Positions 17,208 to 25,538 of a stretch of DNA of 64,000 nucleotides are shown here, one piece after another (position 1 is the first letter of the stretch; the number at the start of each line of letters is the position of its first letter). The stretch covers positions 1 to 64,000 of the forward strand of contig NZ_MSJQ01000455.1 of the NCBI RefSeq assembly GCF_014596515.1, in the 5' to 3' direction. Source of the DNA: Streptomyces sp. CBMA156 (GTDB taxonomy: Bacteria > Actinomycetota > Actinomycetes > Streptomycetales > Streptomycetaceae). The notes under the pieces are model-generated. The model had not been told where the DNA came from. It searched no databases and saw only the letters and a program-made list of their open reading frames with translations. The position numbers and the translations under genes are program-made.

Positions 17208-18766
17208 GCACCATCCCACTCGATCTCGGACTCACTCCTGTGCGGCGCAAGCCGTTCAACGGGCAGACCTTGAACGAAGTGACCGAACGACTCACGGACG
17301 AGATCCGCGAACTCTATACGGCCGACCAGGTGCCGTGGGTCATCGGCTACAGCGGCGGCAAGGACTCCACTGCGGTCCTGCAGCTGGTCTGGATGGCACT
17401 TCGCGATCTGCCCACAGAACAACGCACCAAGACCGTCCATGTCATCAGCACCGACACCCTGGTGGAAAACCCCGTGGTGGCGGCTTGGGTGTCTGCCTCA
17501 CTCGACACGATGAAGGATGCTGCTCTCGCCCAGGGGCTTCCGGTCGAACCTCACCGCCTGACGCCGGAGATCAAGGACACCTTCTGGGTCAACCTGATCG
17601 GACGCGGCTACCCGGCTCCCCGACCGAAGTTCCGCTGGTGCACCGAGCGGCTCAAGATCAAGCCGTCGAACGCCTTCATCCGCAATGTCGTGGCGGCCCA
17701 CGGTGAAGCGATCATGGTCCTTGGAATCCGCAAGGCAGAGAGTCATGCGCGAGCCCGTGCCATGGAGAAGCACGAGAAGCGCCGCGTGCGTGACCGTCTC
17801 TCGCCCAACGCGAATCTACCCAATTCTCTCGTCTACAGCCCCGTCGAGGACTGGACCAACGACGATGTGTGGGAGTTCCTGATGCAGATCCCCAACCCTT
17901 GGGGCTATAACAATCAGGACCTGCTCACGATGTATCAGGGCGCCTCCGGTGACGGAGAGTGCCCGCTCGTCGTCGACTCCACGACGCCCTCCTGTGGTTC
18001 GAGTCGGTTCGGTTGCTGGACCTGCACCCTCGTGGAGCAGGACAAGTCCATGTCCGCGATGATCCAGAACGACGAGGAGAAGGAGTGGATGCTCCCCCTG
18101 CTCGAGCTGCGTGACAAGCTGGACGCGCCGTTCGGCTACTACGAGGAGGGCGATCCCGACCTGCCACCTGGTCGCAAGGCGCCGTTCGCACGCCCCGACA
18201 AGCCGGCCCGGGACTTCCGCCGGATGAATGGCTCCGTGATGCTGTTCAACAACGACGCGATCCACGGACCCTACCTGCAGTCCTACCGCGAGTCGTGGCT
18301 TCGTGAACTCCTTGAGGCGCAGACCTGGATCCGTGAGCACGCACCGGACCATGTCAAGAACATCGAGCTGATCACGCTGGATGAGCTGCATGAGATCCGA
18401 CGCATCTGGGTCTTCGACAAGCACGAGGTCGAGGACGCCGTGCCCCGGATCTACCAGGAGACCACGGGAACGGCCTTCCCCGGAGGTCCCCTCGACGAGC
18501 AGCTCGTCATGGGGTCCGACGAGATGGACGTGCTCAGGGAAGTCTGCGACGGCGACGAGCTGCACTACCACATGGTCCGTGAACTGCTAGGGGTGGAGCG
18601 GAAGTACCGAACCATGGCCCGGCGGTCCGGCCTGTTCCAGGCCTTGGAAAAGGCCGTCCAAAAGGGCTACTACGAGAGCCACGAAGATGCCGTCGACTTC
18701 GCCACCCGTAAGAAGAAGTGGCGTGATGACATCTCTGAGAACCTGACCTTCGACGACGAAAACTAA
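17204..18766 (+). CDS. dndC: DndC, PAPS-reductase-like ATP pyrophosphatase
   Basis: This 520-residue protein has the PP-loop GYSGGKDSTAVLQL (~residue 48) of the PAPS reductase/N-type ATP pyrophosphatase fold. A cysteine group for a 4Fe-4S cluster follows (GDGECPLVV, TPSCGSSRFGCWTCTLVEQD, ~247-275). DndC adenylates the DNA phosphate or activates sulfur so that a non-bridging oxygen is replaced, with sulfur from DndA. The ATG overlaps the dndB stop by 4 bases and dndD starts 4 bases after its stop, so it lies in the middle of a tight operon. All diagnostic residues appear intact. Confidence 0.95.
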   Translation: MSTIPLDLGLTPVRRKPFNGQTLNEVTERLTDEIRELYTADQVPWVIGYSGGKDSTAVLQLVWMALRDLPTEQRTKTVHVISTDTLVENPVVAAWVSASLDTMKDAALAQGLPVEPHRLTPEIKDTFWVNLIGRGYPAPRPKFRWCTERLKIKPSNAFIRNVVAAHGEAIMVLGIRKAESHARARAMEKHEKRRVRDRLSPNANLPNSLVYSPVEDWTNDDVWEFLMQIPNPWGYNNQDLLTMYQGASGDGECPLVVDSTTPSCGSSRFGCWTCTLVEQDKSMSAMIQNDEEKEWMLPLLELRDKLDAPFGYYEEGDPDLPPGRKAPFARPDKPARDFRRMNGSVMLFNNDAIHGPYLQSYRESWLRELLEAQTWIREHAPDHVKNIELITLDELHEIRRIWVFDKHEVEDAVPRIYQETTGTAFPGGPLDEQLVMGSDEMDVLREVCDGDELHYHMVRELLGVERKYRTMARRSGLFQALEKAVQKGYYESHEDAVDFATRKKKWRDDISENLTFDDEN

Positions 18767-18770
18767 CTCG

Positions 18771-20798
18771 ATGCTCCTGCGCAAGATCACCCTCGAAGAA
18801 TTCGGGGCCTACCGCGGAAAGCAGTCGCTCGATCTCACTCCGAGGAAGAACAAGCCGGTCATCCTGATCGGCGGCCTCAACGGGTGCGGCAAGACGACCC
18901 TGCTCGACGCGATCCAGCTGGTGCTGTACGGCAACCGCGCGCGTTGCAGCGGCCGCGGAACCAAGACGTACGAGACCTACCTCCGCGAGAGCATCAACCG
19001 CCAGGCCGACCCGGCGCGGGGATCCGCGGTGACACTCGAGTTCACCAGCCTGTCCGGCGGTCAAGAGCACTACTACCGCGTGGTCCGTAGCTGGCACACC
19101 AGCGGCAAGACACTCAAGGAGTTCCTCAACGTCTTCGTCGACGAGACGTACGGGGAACGTGCCAAGACCGTCCGCACTGCTCAGCCGGAACCCCGGTTCA
19201 ACCGGCTCGTCAGTGACGGCTGGGCCGATCACATCGAGTCGCTGTTGCCGTTGGAGATCGCTTCCCTGACGTTCTTCGACGGGGAGAAGATCGAATCCCT
19301 CGCCGATCCGGATCGTGCCGCATCCGTGATCGAGTCGGCGGTTCACTCACTGCTCGGTGTCAGTACGGTCCAGCAGCTGCGCAACGACCTCCTCGCCTTG
19401 CAACGGCGCCAGAAGCTCTCCGCCGAGGAGCAGCACCTCCTGGACAACATCCGCGCGCAGGAACGTGAGCGTGACGAGGTGCAGGCCACGTACGACGTCG
19501 CGCACCAGGAGCGGGGCGAGAGCCGAACGAACCTGCGCAAGGCCGAACGCACGCTGGAGAGCTTGGAGGACGCCTTCGAGAAGGAAGGCGGAAACCTGTT
19601 CAACCGACGGGTGGAGCTGGAGAACGAGAAGAAGAGCGTCATCGAGCAACTTACCCAGGTGCGGACCGACCTCGCCCACCTGTCCGCAGGTCCGCTGCCG
19701 CTGCTCATGGCCACTCAGCTGATCGCGGACCTGCGTGAGCAGGCTGCGAGGGAAGAGCAGGCCCGACAGTCTGCGCACGTCCTCGAGGTGCTGCAGCAGC
19801 GCGACAGCTGGCTCTTGGACATGCTGCCTGATGCCACTCGTGCCGAGGTGGTCGCGAAGTTGGAGGCGGACCGCGAGGTCCGGGCGAGGTCCACCGATCT
19901 CGACGTCGATCTACAACTGCCGCATGACGCCGCTGAGCAACTCGGCGTCCTGGAGGAGATCCTGCAGCGGGACACCGATCGCGGGCGGCTTCTGCTGACC
20001 GCAGCTGCCGACCTCTCCGAGCAGCTCGACCAGCTCGACCGGCAGCTGGCCGGCGTGCCGGCCCAGCACAAGGTGAAGGCCCTGCAGCAGGCCCGTGAGG
20101 AACAGCTGGTGGTGGTGGCGCAGTGCCAGGCGGCGTGCGAACGGGCCGATGCCCGCTTGGACGAGCTCAAGCGACGTCGCGAGCACGTCAAAACGCTACT
20201 GGAACGCGCACATCACGAGTTCGTCCGCACCAAGGTGAAGGCGGAGGAGGTCGAACGCATCATCAAGTACTCCGAGAGGGCGCGCGACACTCTCGAGCGC
20301 TTCGGGTCCGCTCTGTTGCGACGCCACATCGGCAAACTCGAATTGGCGGTGCTGGACAGCTTCAAGGTCCTCATGCGCAAGCAGGGGCTGGTCAAGGACC
20401 TCCGTATCGACACCGACAAGTTCACGCTCACACTGAGCGACTCCGCCGACAACCCGATCGACCCGGCACGTCTGAGCGCCGGTGAACGCCAGCTCCTGGC
20501 GGTGTCGCTGCTCTGGGGTCTGATGCGGGTCGCCGGCAACCGCCTGCCCAGCGTCATCGACACGCCTCTCGGCCGACTCGACAGCCGTCACCGCGAGCAC
20601 CTCGTCACGCGCTACTTCCCACAAGCGAGCGATCAGGTCCTGCTGCTGTCGACCGACGAGGAGATCGACGAGTACCTGTTGAGTCGGCTGAACAAGTCCG
20701 TCGCCCGCACGTACACCCTTGTACACGACGACAAGGAGTTCACCACTCAGGTGGTCGAGGGCTACTGGTGGAACGAGGGAGCGCAGAATGTCGGTTGA
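18771..20798 (+). CDS. dndD: DndD, SMC/Rad50-like ATPase of phosphorothioation
   Basis: This 675-residue ATPase has Walker A GGLNGCGKTTLLDAIQLVLY near residue 35, a long central coiled-coil region rich in Glu/Arg/Gln (~200-520), a signature-like LSAGERQLLAVSLLWGL, and Walker B LPSVIDTPLGRLD (~588). DndD associates with DndC and DndE and is thought to supply ATP-driven DNA opening or nicking for sulfur insertion. The length is normal for the family. It overlaps dndE by 11 bases. Confidence 0.95.
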   Translation: MLLRKITLEEFGAYRGKQSLDLTPRKNKPVILIGGLNGCGKTTLLDAIQLVLYGNRARCSGRGTKTYETYLRESINRQADPARGSAVTLEFTSLSGGQEHYYRVVRSWHTSGKTLKEFLNVFVDETYGERAKTVRTAQPEPRFNRLVSDGWADHIESLLPLEIASLTFFDGEKIESLADPDRAASVIESAVHSLLGVSTVQQLRNDLLALQRRQKLSAEEQHLLDNIRAQERERDEVQATYDVAHQERGESRTNLRKAERTLESLEDAFEKEGGNLFNRRVELENEKKSVIEQLTQVRTDLAHLSAGPLPLLMATQLIADLREQAAREEQARQSAHVLEVLQQRDSWLLDMLPDATRAEVVAKLEADREVRARSTDLDVDLQLPHDAAEQLGVLEEILQRDTDRGRLLLTAAADLSEQLDQLDRQLAGVPAQHKVKALQQAREEQLVVVAQCQAACERADARLDELKRRREHVKTLLERAHHEFVRTKVKAEEVERIIKYSERARDTLERFGSALLRRHIGKLELAVLDSFKVLMRKQGLVKDLRIDTDKFTLTLSDSADNPIDPARLSAGERQLLAVSLLWGLMRVAGNRLPSVIDTPLGRLDSRHREHLVTRYFPQASDQVLLLSTDEEIDEYLLSRLNKSVARTYTLVHDDKEFTTQVVEGYWWNEGAQNVG

Positions 20799-21168
20799 CA
20801 ACGTCCGCCTGTCACAACCGGCCAAGGACCGGCTGGTCTATCTCAAGCGCACCACCGGCATCACCCAGTGGAACGTGCTCTGCCGTTGGGCACTGGTGAT
20901 GTCACTCAAGGATCCTTCGACCCCCCTGGTGAAGGACATCGTCACCGACTCCAATGTCGAGATGACGTGGAAGACCTTTGCCGGCCAGCACGGTGATGTC
21001 TACCTGGCTCTGCTGAAGCAGCGTTGCGTGACCGTCGGAGAAGAGCCGTCCGACGAGAACGTCGCGCGAATGCTCACGGTGCACCTGCACCGCGGCATCG
21101 GCTATCTGGGCGCTGACAAGGAAATGGCCACGGTCGAAGGCATGGTCGGCGCCGCCCTGGTCGCCTGA
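20788..21168 (+). CDS. dndE: DndE, phosphorothioation DNA-binding subunit
   Basis: The 126-residue protein begins MSVDNVRLSQPAKDRLVYLK and contains TGITQWNVLCRWALVMSL, typical of DndE, which binds nicked DNA and completes the DndCDE modification complex. The start lies inside the end of dndD. A hairpin follows its stop, so dndBCDE ends here and the next genes use their own promoter or readthrough. Confidence 0.92.
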   Translation: MSVDNVRLSQPAKDRLVYLKRTTGITQWNVLCRWALVMSLKDPSTPLVKDIVTDSNVEMTWKTFAGQHGDVYLALLKQRCVTVGEEPSDENVARMLTVHLHRGIGYLGADKEMATVEGMVGAALVA

Positions 21169-21177
21169 CGCCGAACG

Positions 21178-21216
21178 CGTGTGGTTCGACGGAGTGCCAG
21201 GCCGCCGAACCACACG
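21178..21216. terminator. Hairpin after dndE
   Basis: Perfect 11-bp arms (CGTGTGGTTCG and complement) around a 17-base loop, 9 bases after the dndE stop. It probably ends the modification operon. Confidence 0.6.
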
Positions 21217-21479
21217 CCGTCAACGCGGGCGTTGCGGGGGCACAAGCGTCCCGACCGAGCCCTCCTCATCTCGGTTGAGGAGATCCACCGCTTTTCGGTA
21301 CAACTTCGGGGAGCACCGGGTGTCCCACAGGACTGGGGACGTTCGGCGGCGCTTCAGCCTCTCGTGGCGGTCAGCTCACGCCACGGAGTGATCGGCCAAG
21401 TGGCATCGGGGCGTCCGTCCGCCGCCTCACGGTGGCTCAGCCGATGCCTCTTCGACGACAAGGACCGGAAACACCACCG

Positions 21480-23168
21480 ATGGCAGCAAACCGCCACCAG
21501 AGCATGCGCGACCACCCTGCCGTGGCGGCGCTCAGGGACTGGTTCGAGGGCCTCGGCGCTCTTGAGCAAGACCTCGTGCAGAGGCATCTCTGCGCCCGTA
21601 ATCCGCTGACGCTGACCCATCTGGCACACAATCACGCCATACCCGTCGCCATCGTTCGACAGACCCGGAACCAACTTCACCTCAGGTTGGACGAGACCCT
21701 CCTCCAGGACACGGCAGCGTTGGGCTCCGTGACCGCAGTGGACGACGAACTCCTGGTACCCACGGAGTGGGAGGAGCTGGTCGCACGCCACGCGTGGCTC
21801 GGTGCGTCGCTGAGCGACCGCTACGACATCACGACGCTGAACATCCTGCTCGGCCTGAGATGGTGCGACGCCCAGAACGGCCCGTGGCTGTTCGAGAACG
21901 ATATTCGGAGCTGCGTCGCCGGAACACTCAAGGTCCTCGACCTCGAGCCCCTGCAGGTCATGACGTTGGAGGCGGCCCGGCGCTGCCTGACCGCGGCGAA
22001 CACTCCCGTACCGCTCCACGAACCCCAGCTGCAGCGTTGGCTCACCTACTGCGGACTTGAGACCTGGCGGACGCCCCAAGGTTGGACTGTCCGCGCATCG
22101 GCGCCTGAAGCCAACCTCGTAGAAGACGATGGCAGCCGATCAGAGATCGACGACGAGGCGCTGTACTACTCTCCTTCGCTTCCGAAGGCACTTTCTCGAC
22201 TTGCAAGCCTCATGCACGCCGAGCATGAGGGCGCGGGCCCGGTCACCTTGGGGCAGATCCTCAAGACGGCGGACAACGCGGAGGGCGAGCTTGGCCTGCT
22301 CTCACGAAGCATCCGTGACGCCGTAGCAGCTGTACCCGGCGCTTGGACTCTCGGCACCGGAAGGCGGTACACCGCCGCGGTCGAGCACGTACACACCGCC
22401 ACAGACCCGGAAGGGACTGACGATGCGGCAGAATCCGACGACGAACCTACCGACTCGAACGCTGAGAGGGCTGAGTGGCTGCAGTCTCTCCAAGACGACA
22501 GCCGAGCCGTCCTGCTCACCACCGGCGTCTCCCTGACGGCAGGAGAGATCGTGGAGCGCCTCGACCGTCGGGTACGGCTTCGGACGCTCCGTGATGTCTT
22601 GACAAAGGACGAACAGGTCATATCACTCGGACGCGACAGCTGGACCCTGGCACCCCTTCCGCCGGACCAGCCCACATCCAAACCGAAAACGCGATCCCAG
22701 CTGGATGCCCCAGCCGAAGTACTCGCACACGAGGGCTTTCCCCTCTCGACGGCCGAACTCAGGGAACGGTCCGGACTGCGTATTCAGCCCACCTATCTCA
22801 AGCAGAAGCTGGATACAGACCCGCGGTTCCATCGTTCGGCCAAGGATCTCTGGGCGCTCAGTGAATGGGGGCTACCGGTCTACAAACCGATGAAGGAACT
22901 CGTCAGTGACCTGGTCGACCGGCATGGTGGCGCAATCGGTGCCGATGATGTCGTTCGCCAACTGGTGAGGGACTTCGGAGTCAAGGAGCCGAGCCTCCGC
23001 CAGGTCATGTCCTCCCCTCCCTTCACCGTTCGCAAGGGTCTGGTGCGCCGCCTGGCGGACATACAGGAGGAGCAAGCCGGCTCCCCCGCCCCCAGCGGTC
23101 ACAGCTCATCAGACCGCCCTGGAGCCCCCACGGTTGACGACCTGATCGAAGACATGGGACTGATTTGA
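21480..23168 (+). CDS. Multi-winged-helix protein of PT restriction operon, function unknown
   Basis: The product of ~562 residues has no enzyme motif that I recognise. The N-terminal third reads like a sigma-70 region 4-type HTH (LTLTHLAHNHAIPVAIVRQT). Further helix-rich, winged-helix-like units recur around residues 220-300, 340-400 and 420-540, for example DDVVRQLVRDFGVKEPSLRQ near the end. An acidic, disordered linker (DPEGTDDAAESDDEPTDSN) separates the halves. It is the first gene of a coupled five-gene operon whose other members are dnd-associated restriction proteins. It may therefore be a DNA-binding sensor or regulator. ATG 21480 is chosen on content; an in-frame GTG at 21432 is possible. 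Confidence 0.7.
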   Translation: MAANRHQSMRDHPAVAALRDWFEGLGALEQDLVQRHLCARNPLTLTHLAHNHAIPVAIVRQTRNQLHLRLDETLLQDTAALGSVTAVDDELLVPTEWEELVARHAWLGASLSDRYDITTLNILLGLRWCDAQNGPWLFENDIRSCVAGTLKVLDLEPLQVMTLEAARRCLTAANTPVPLHEPQLQRWLTYCGLETWRTPQGWTVRASAPEANLVEDDGSRSEIDDEALYYSPSLPKALSRLASLMHAEHEGAGPVTLGQILKTADNAEGELGLLSRSIRDAVAAVPGAWTLGTGRRYTAAVEHVHTATDPEGTDDAAESDDEPTDSNAERAEWLQSLQDDSRAVLLTTGVSLTAGEIVERLDRRVRLRTLRDVLTKDEQVISLGRDSWTLAPLPPDQPTSKPKTRSQLDAPAEVLAHEGFPLSTAELRERSGLRIQPTYLKQKLDTDPRFHRSAKDLWALSEWGLPVYKPMKELVSDLVDRHGGAIGADDVVRQLVRDFGVKEPSLRQVMSSPPFTVRKGLVRRLADIQEEQAGSPAPSGHSSSDRPGAPTVDDLIEDMGLI

Positions 23169-25315
23169 TGGACCCCATCACCAGATTGCGTGACACCGGT
23201 CTTGGCCCTGAGTACCGGAGCGACCGTGGTCACATCGTCCAGGACTTCTACCTGCCGGCGCTGCGGGTCGCCACTCGCTATGACCGAGCGGTGGGGTACT
23301 TCACTTCCTCCAGCCTTGCGTTGCTGGGCCAGGGTCTGGATGACTTCGCTGCACGCGGGGGCGTGATGCGCATCATCGCCTCCCCCTATCTCGAACTGCA
23401 GGATGTCGCGGACATCGAAGCCGGCTACGCCCTGCGCGATGTTCTTGAACGAGCGGCGCTCCGTGACCTGTGCCAGGCGATCGAGGAACCGTGTGCGGCC
23501 CGGGGGCTGGGCAAGCTCGGACAGCTCGTCGCGACCGGCCGGGTGGAGTTCAAACTGGCTTACGTGTCCAGCGGGAACCGAGTCGGGATGTACCACGAGA
23601 AGATAGGCGTATTCCGCGATGACCGGGATCTGATCGCGTTCAAGGGCAGTGCCAACGAGACACGCTCTGGGCTCGTAGGAAACTTCGAATCCATCGAGGT
23701 CTTCCGGAGCTGGGATCCCCGTGACGCGGACCGGGCACTCCGCATAAGCCAGGACTTCGATAACCTTTGGCAGGACCGCACACAACTGCTGCGGGTCCTG
23801 CCATTCACCGAGGCCGCCAAACAGATCGTCGAACAGGCTGCCCGTAGCACTGCAAATCGCTCAGACCTTGATGAGCTCCCGAGCGACGGTGCGCCTATGT
23901 CGGTCGACCAGTCGGCAGGCGCGCACCGGATCCTCACCATTCCTCGGGACCTTCGTATCCGTGACTATCAGAGGGAGGCTGTTCAGAACTGGTTTGCCCG
24001 TCGGGGACGAGGCATGTTCCGGATGGCCACGGGCACCGGTAAGACGGTCACGGCGCTGGCCGCAGCGGCTCAGCTCAGCGCGATGCTCCTGAAGAGGAAC
24101 AACCCCCTGCTGACCGTGATCGTCGTCCCGTACCAACACCTCGTGGACCAGTGGGCCGATGACGTGGCACGGTTCGGTGTGACGGCCGTCCGGGCCTACG
24201 AATCCACCAGCGTCTGGAACCAGCGTGCCGCTGACCTACGGCACGGACTCGCTCTGGGGGTGACTCAGGCCGGAGTCGTCATCACGACCAACAAGACGTT
24301 CGGTGAGGAACCCTTCCAACACTTCCTGAGTGGTTACCGAGGACAGCTTCTGTTCATCGCCGATGAAGCGCACAATCTAGGAGCTGCCCGTCTGCGGACC
24401 AGACTCCCCCCGAATGCCCAGTATCGGCTCGGGCTGTCCGCAACACCGGAACGGTGGTTCGACGATGCAGGCACGGACGCCCTCACCGACTACTTCGGAG
24501 ACATCGCCTTCGAGATGGGCATCGGCGAGGCGATCCAGCTCGGCGCACTGTGCCGCTACACCTACTGGCCTGTACTGGTCGAACTGGACGACGAGGAGGC
24601 CGAGCTCTACGTCACCGTCACCAGCAAGATCGCCAAGCTGATGGCATCCCGTCAGGGCAACGATCCGCTGGACGACGACAGTCCACTCGGCGCGCTGCTT
24701 CGCAAGCGCGCCAACATCCTCGGGCACGCACGAACCAAGCTGCCCGCCCTCAAGCAGGAACTCCAACGCCGGCGGGAGCAGGGGCATCAACTCATCTACT
24801 GCGCCGAAGGCCGTCATCCCCTCTCCTACGAGAACGGCACTGCCGAGCCCACCCAGCTCGACCAGGTGATGATGATGACCGGTACCGACCTCCACATGCC
24901 GGTGGCCCGCTATACCTCCGAAACCGGACGAGCCGATCGCCAGGACGTCCTACGCCGCTTCAGCGACGGTGCGAACCTCCAAGCCATCGCCTCGATGCGC
25001 TGTCTGGACGAAGGCGTCGACGTACCGGCCGCCCGGACCGCCTACCTCCTCGCCAGCTCGTCCAATCCCCGCCAGTTCATCCAACGACGTGGCCGGGTCC
25101 TACGCAAGGCCGACGGTAAGGACACGGCCGAGATCATCGACTTCATCGTCGTCCCGCCTGAGGGCGCCAGCGCTCTGCAGTACGAGGCCGAACGACGCAT
25201 GCTCCGCGGCGAATTCGCCCGTGTCGAAGAGTTCGCACGCCTTGCTGAGAACGAAGCCCACACCCTCGACCTTCTGCGCCCGCTGCGCACGCGCTACGGT
25301 CTGTTCGACACATGA
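23168..25315 (+). CDS. PLD-nuclease/DEAH helicase, DNA phosphorothioation system restriction enzyme
   Basis: This 715-residue fusion starts with a phospholipase D-like nuclease domain (MYHEKIGVFRD then FKGSANETRSG, HxK and GSxN-type residues at ~139-162). A superfamily II helicase follows: motif I MATGTGKTVTALAAA (~284), motif II FIADEAHNLGA (~398), motif VI FIQRRGRVLRKADGK (~636). This architecture is that of the family named DNA phosphorothioation system restriction enzyme. It would translocate on DNA and cut when PT marks are absent. The ATG overlaps the previous stop by one base (TGATG), which couples translation. Confidence 0.88.
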   Translation: MDPITRLRDTGLGPEYRSDRGHIVQDFYLPALRVATRYDRAVGYFTSSSLALLGQGLDDFAARGGVMRIIASPYLELQDVADIEAGYALRDVLERAALRDLCQAIEEPCAARGLGKLGQLVATGRVEFKLAYVSSGNRVGMYHEKIGVFRDDRDLIAFKGSANETRSGLVGNFESIEVFRSWDPRDADRALRISQDFDNLWQDRTQLLRVLPFTEAAKQIVEQAARSTANRSDLDELPSDGAPMSVDQSAGAHRILTIPRDLRIRDYQREAVQNWFARRGRGMFRMATGTGKTVTALAAAAQLSAMLLKRNNPLLTVIVVPYQHLVDQWADDVARFGVTAVRAYESTSVWNQRAADLRHGLALGVTQAGVVITTNKTFGEEPFQHFLSGYRGQLLFIADEAHNLGAARLRTRLPPNAQYRLGLSATPERWFDDAGTDALTDYFGDIAFEMGIGEAIQLGALCRYTYWPVLVELDDEEAELYVTVTSKIAKLMASRQGNDPLDDDSPLGALLRKRANILGHARTKLPALKQELQRRREQGHQLIYCAEGRHPLSYENGTAEPTQLDQVMMMTGTDLHMPVARYTSETGRADRQDVLRRFSDGANLQAIASMRCLDEGVDVPAARTAYLLASSSNPRQFIQRRGRVLRKADGKDTAEIIDFIVVPPEGASALQYEAERRMLRGEFARVEEFARLAENEAHTLDLLRPLRTRYGLFDT

Positions 25316-25361
25316 TCAGCCTCAGCCAGCCAAACCTCCTGCCTTCTCAGTTGGAGCCGAA

Positions 25362-25538
25362 TTGACCACAGAGCCCACCCCCCGCCGCACCGCCCGCGAC
25401 GTGCTGAGCGCGCTCTCACCCGAGGCTCGTCAGCTCGCACATAAGGTGACACAGCTGGAGCGGGAGTTCCTTCACATCAGCAACCCCTCACAGGTTGTTC
25501 CTGGCATCGTCGAAGAAGTTAAGAGGCTGGTCAAGTGA
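25362..25538 (+). CDS. Small coupled protein (58 residues) of PT restriction operon
   Basis: It starts at TTG 25362 with GGAG 5 bases upstream and ends in a GTGA overlap with the ATPase gene, so it is genuinely translated in the operon. The sequence is charged and helical (SPEARQLAHKVTQLEREFLH, then VVPGIVEEVKRLVK), perhaps a short coiled coil that binds the ATPase. It is too short for standard gene calls and I recognise no family. Confidence 0.65.
   Translation: MTTEPTPRRTARDVLSALSPEARQLAHKVTQLEREFLHISNPSQVVPGIVEEVKRLVK

Noticed and set aside
21181-21609. 142-codon plus-strand frame after dndE
   Set aside because: It begins inside the dndE terminator hairpin, runs into the next gene in another frame, and has no recognisable content.
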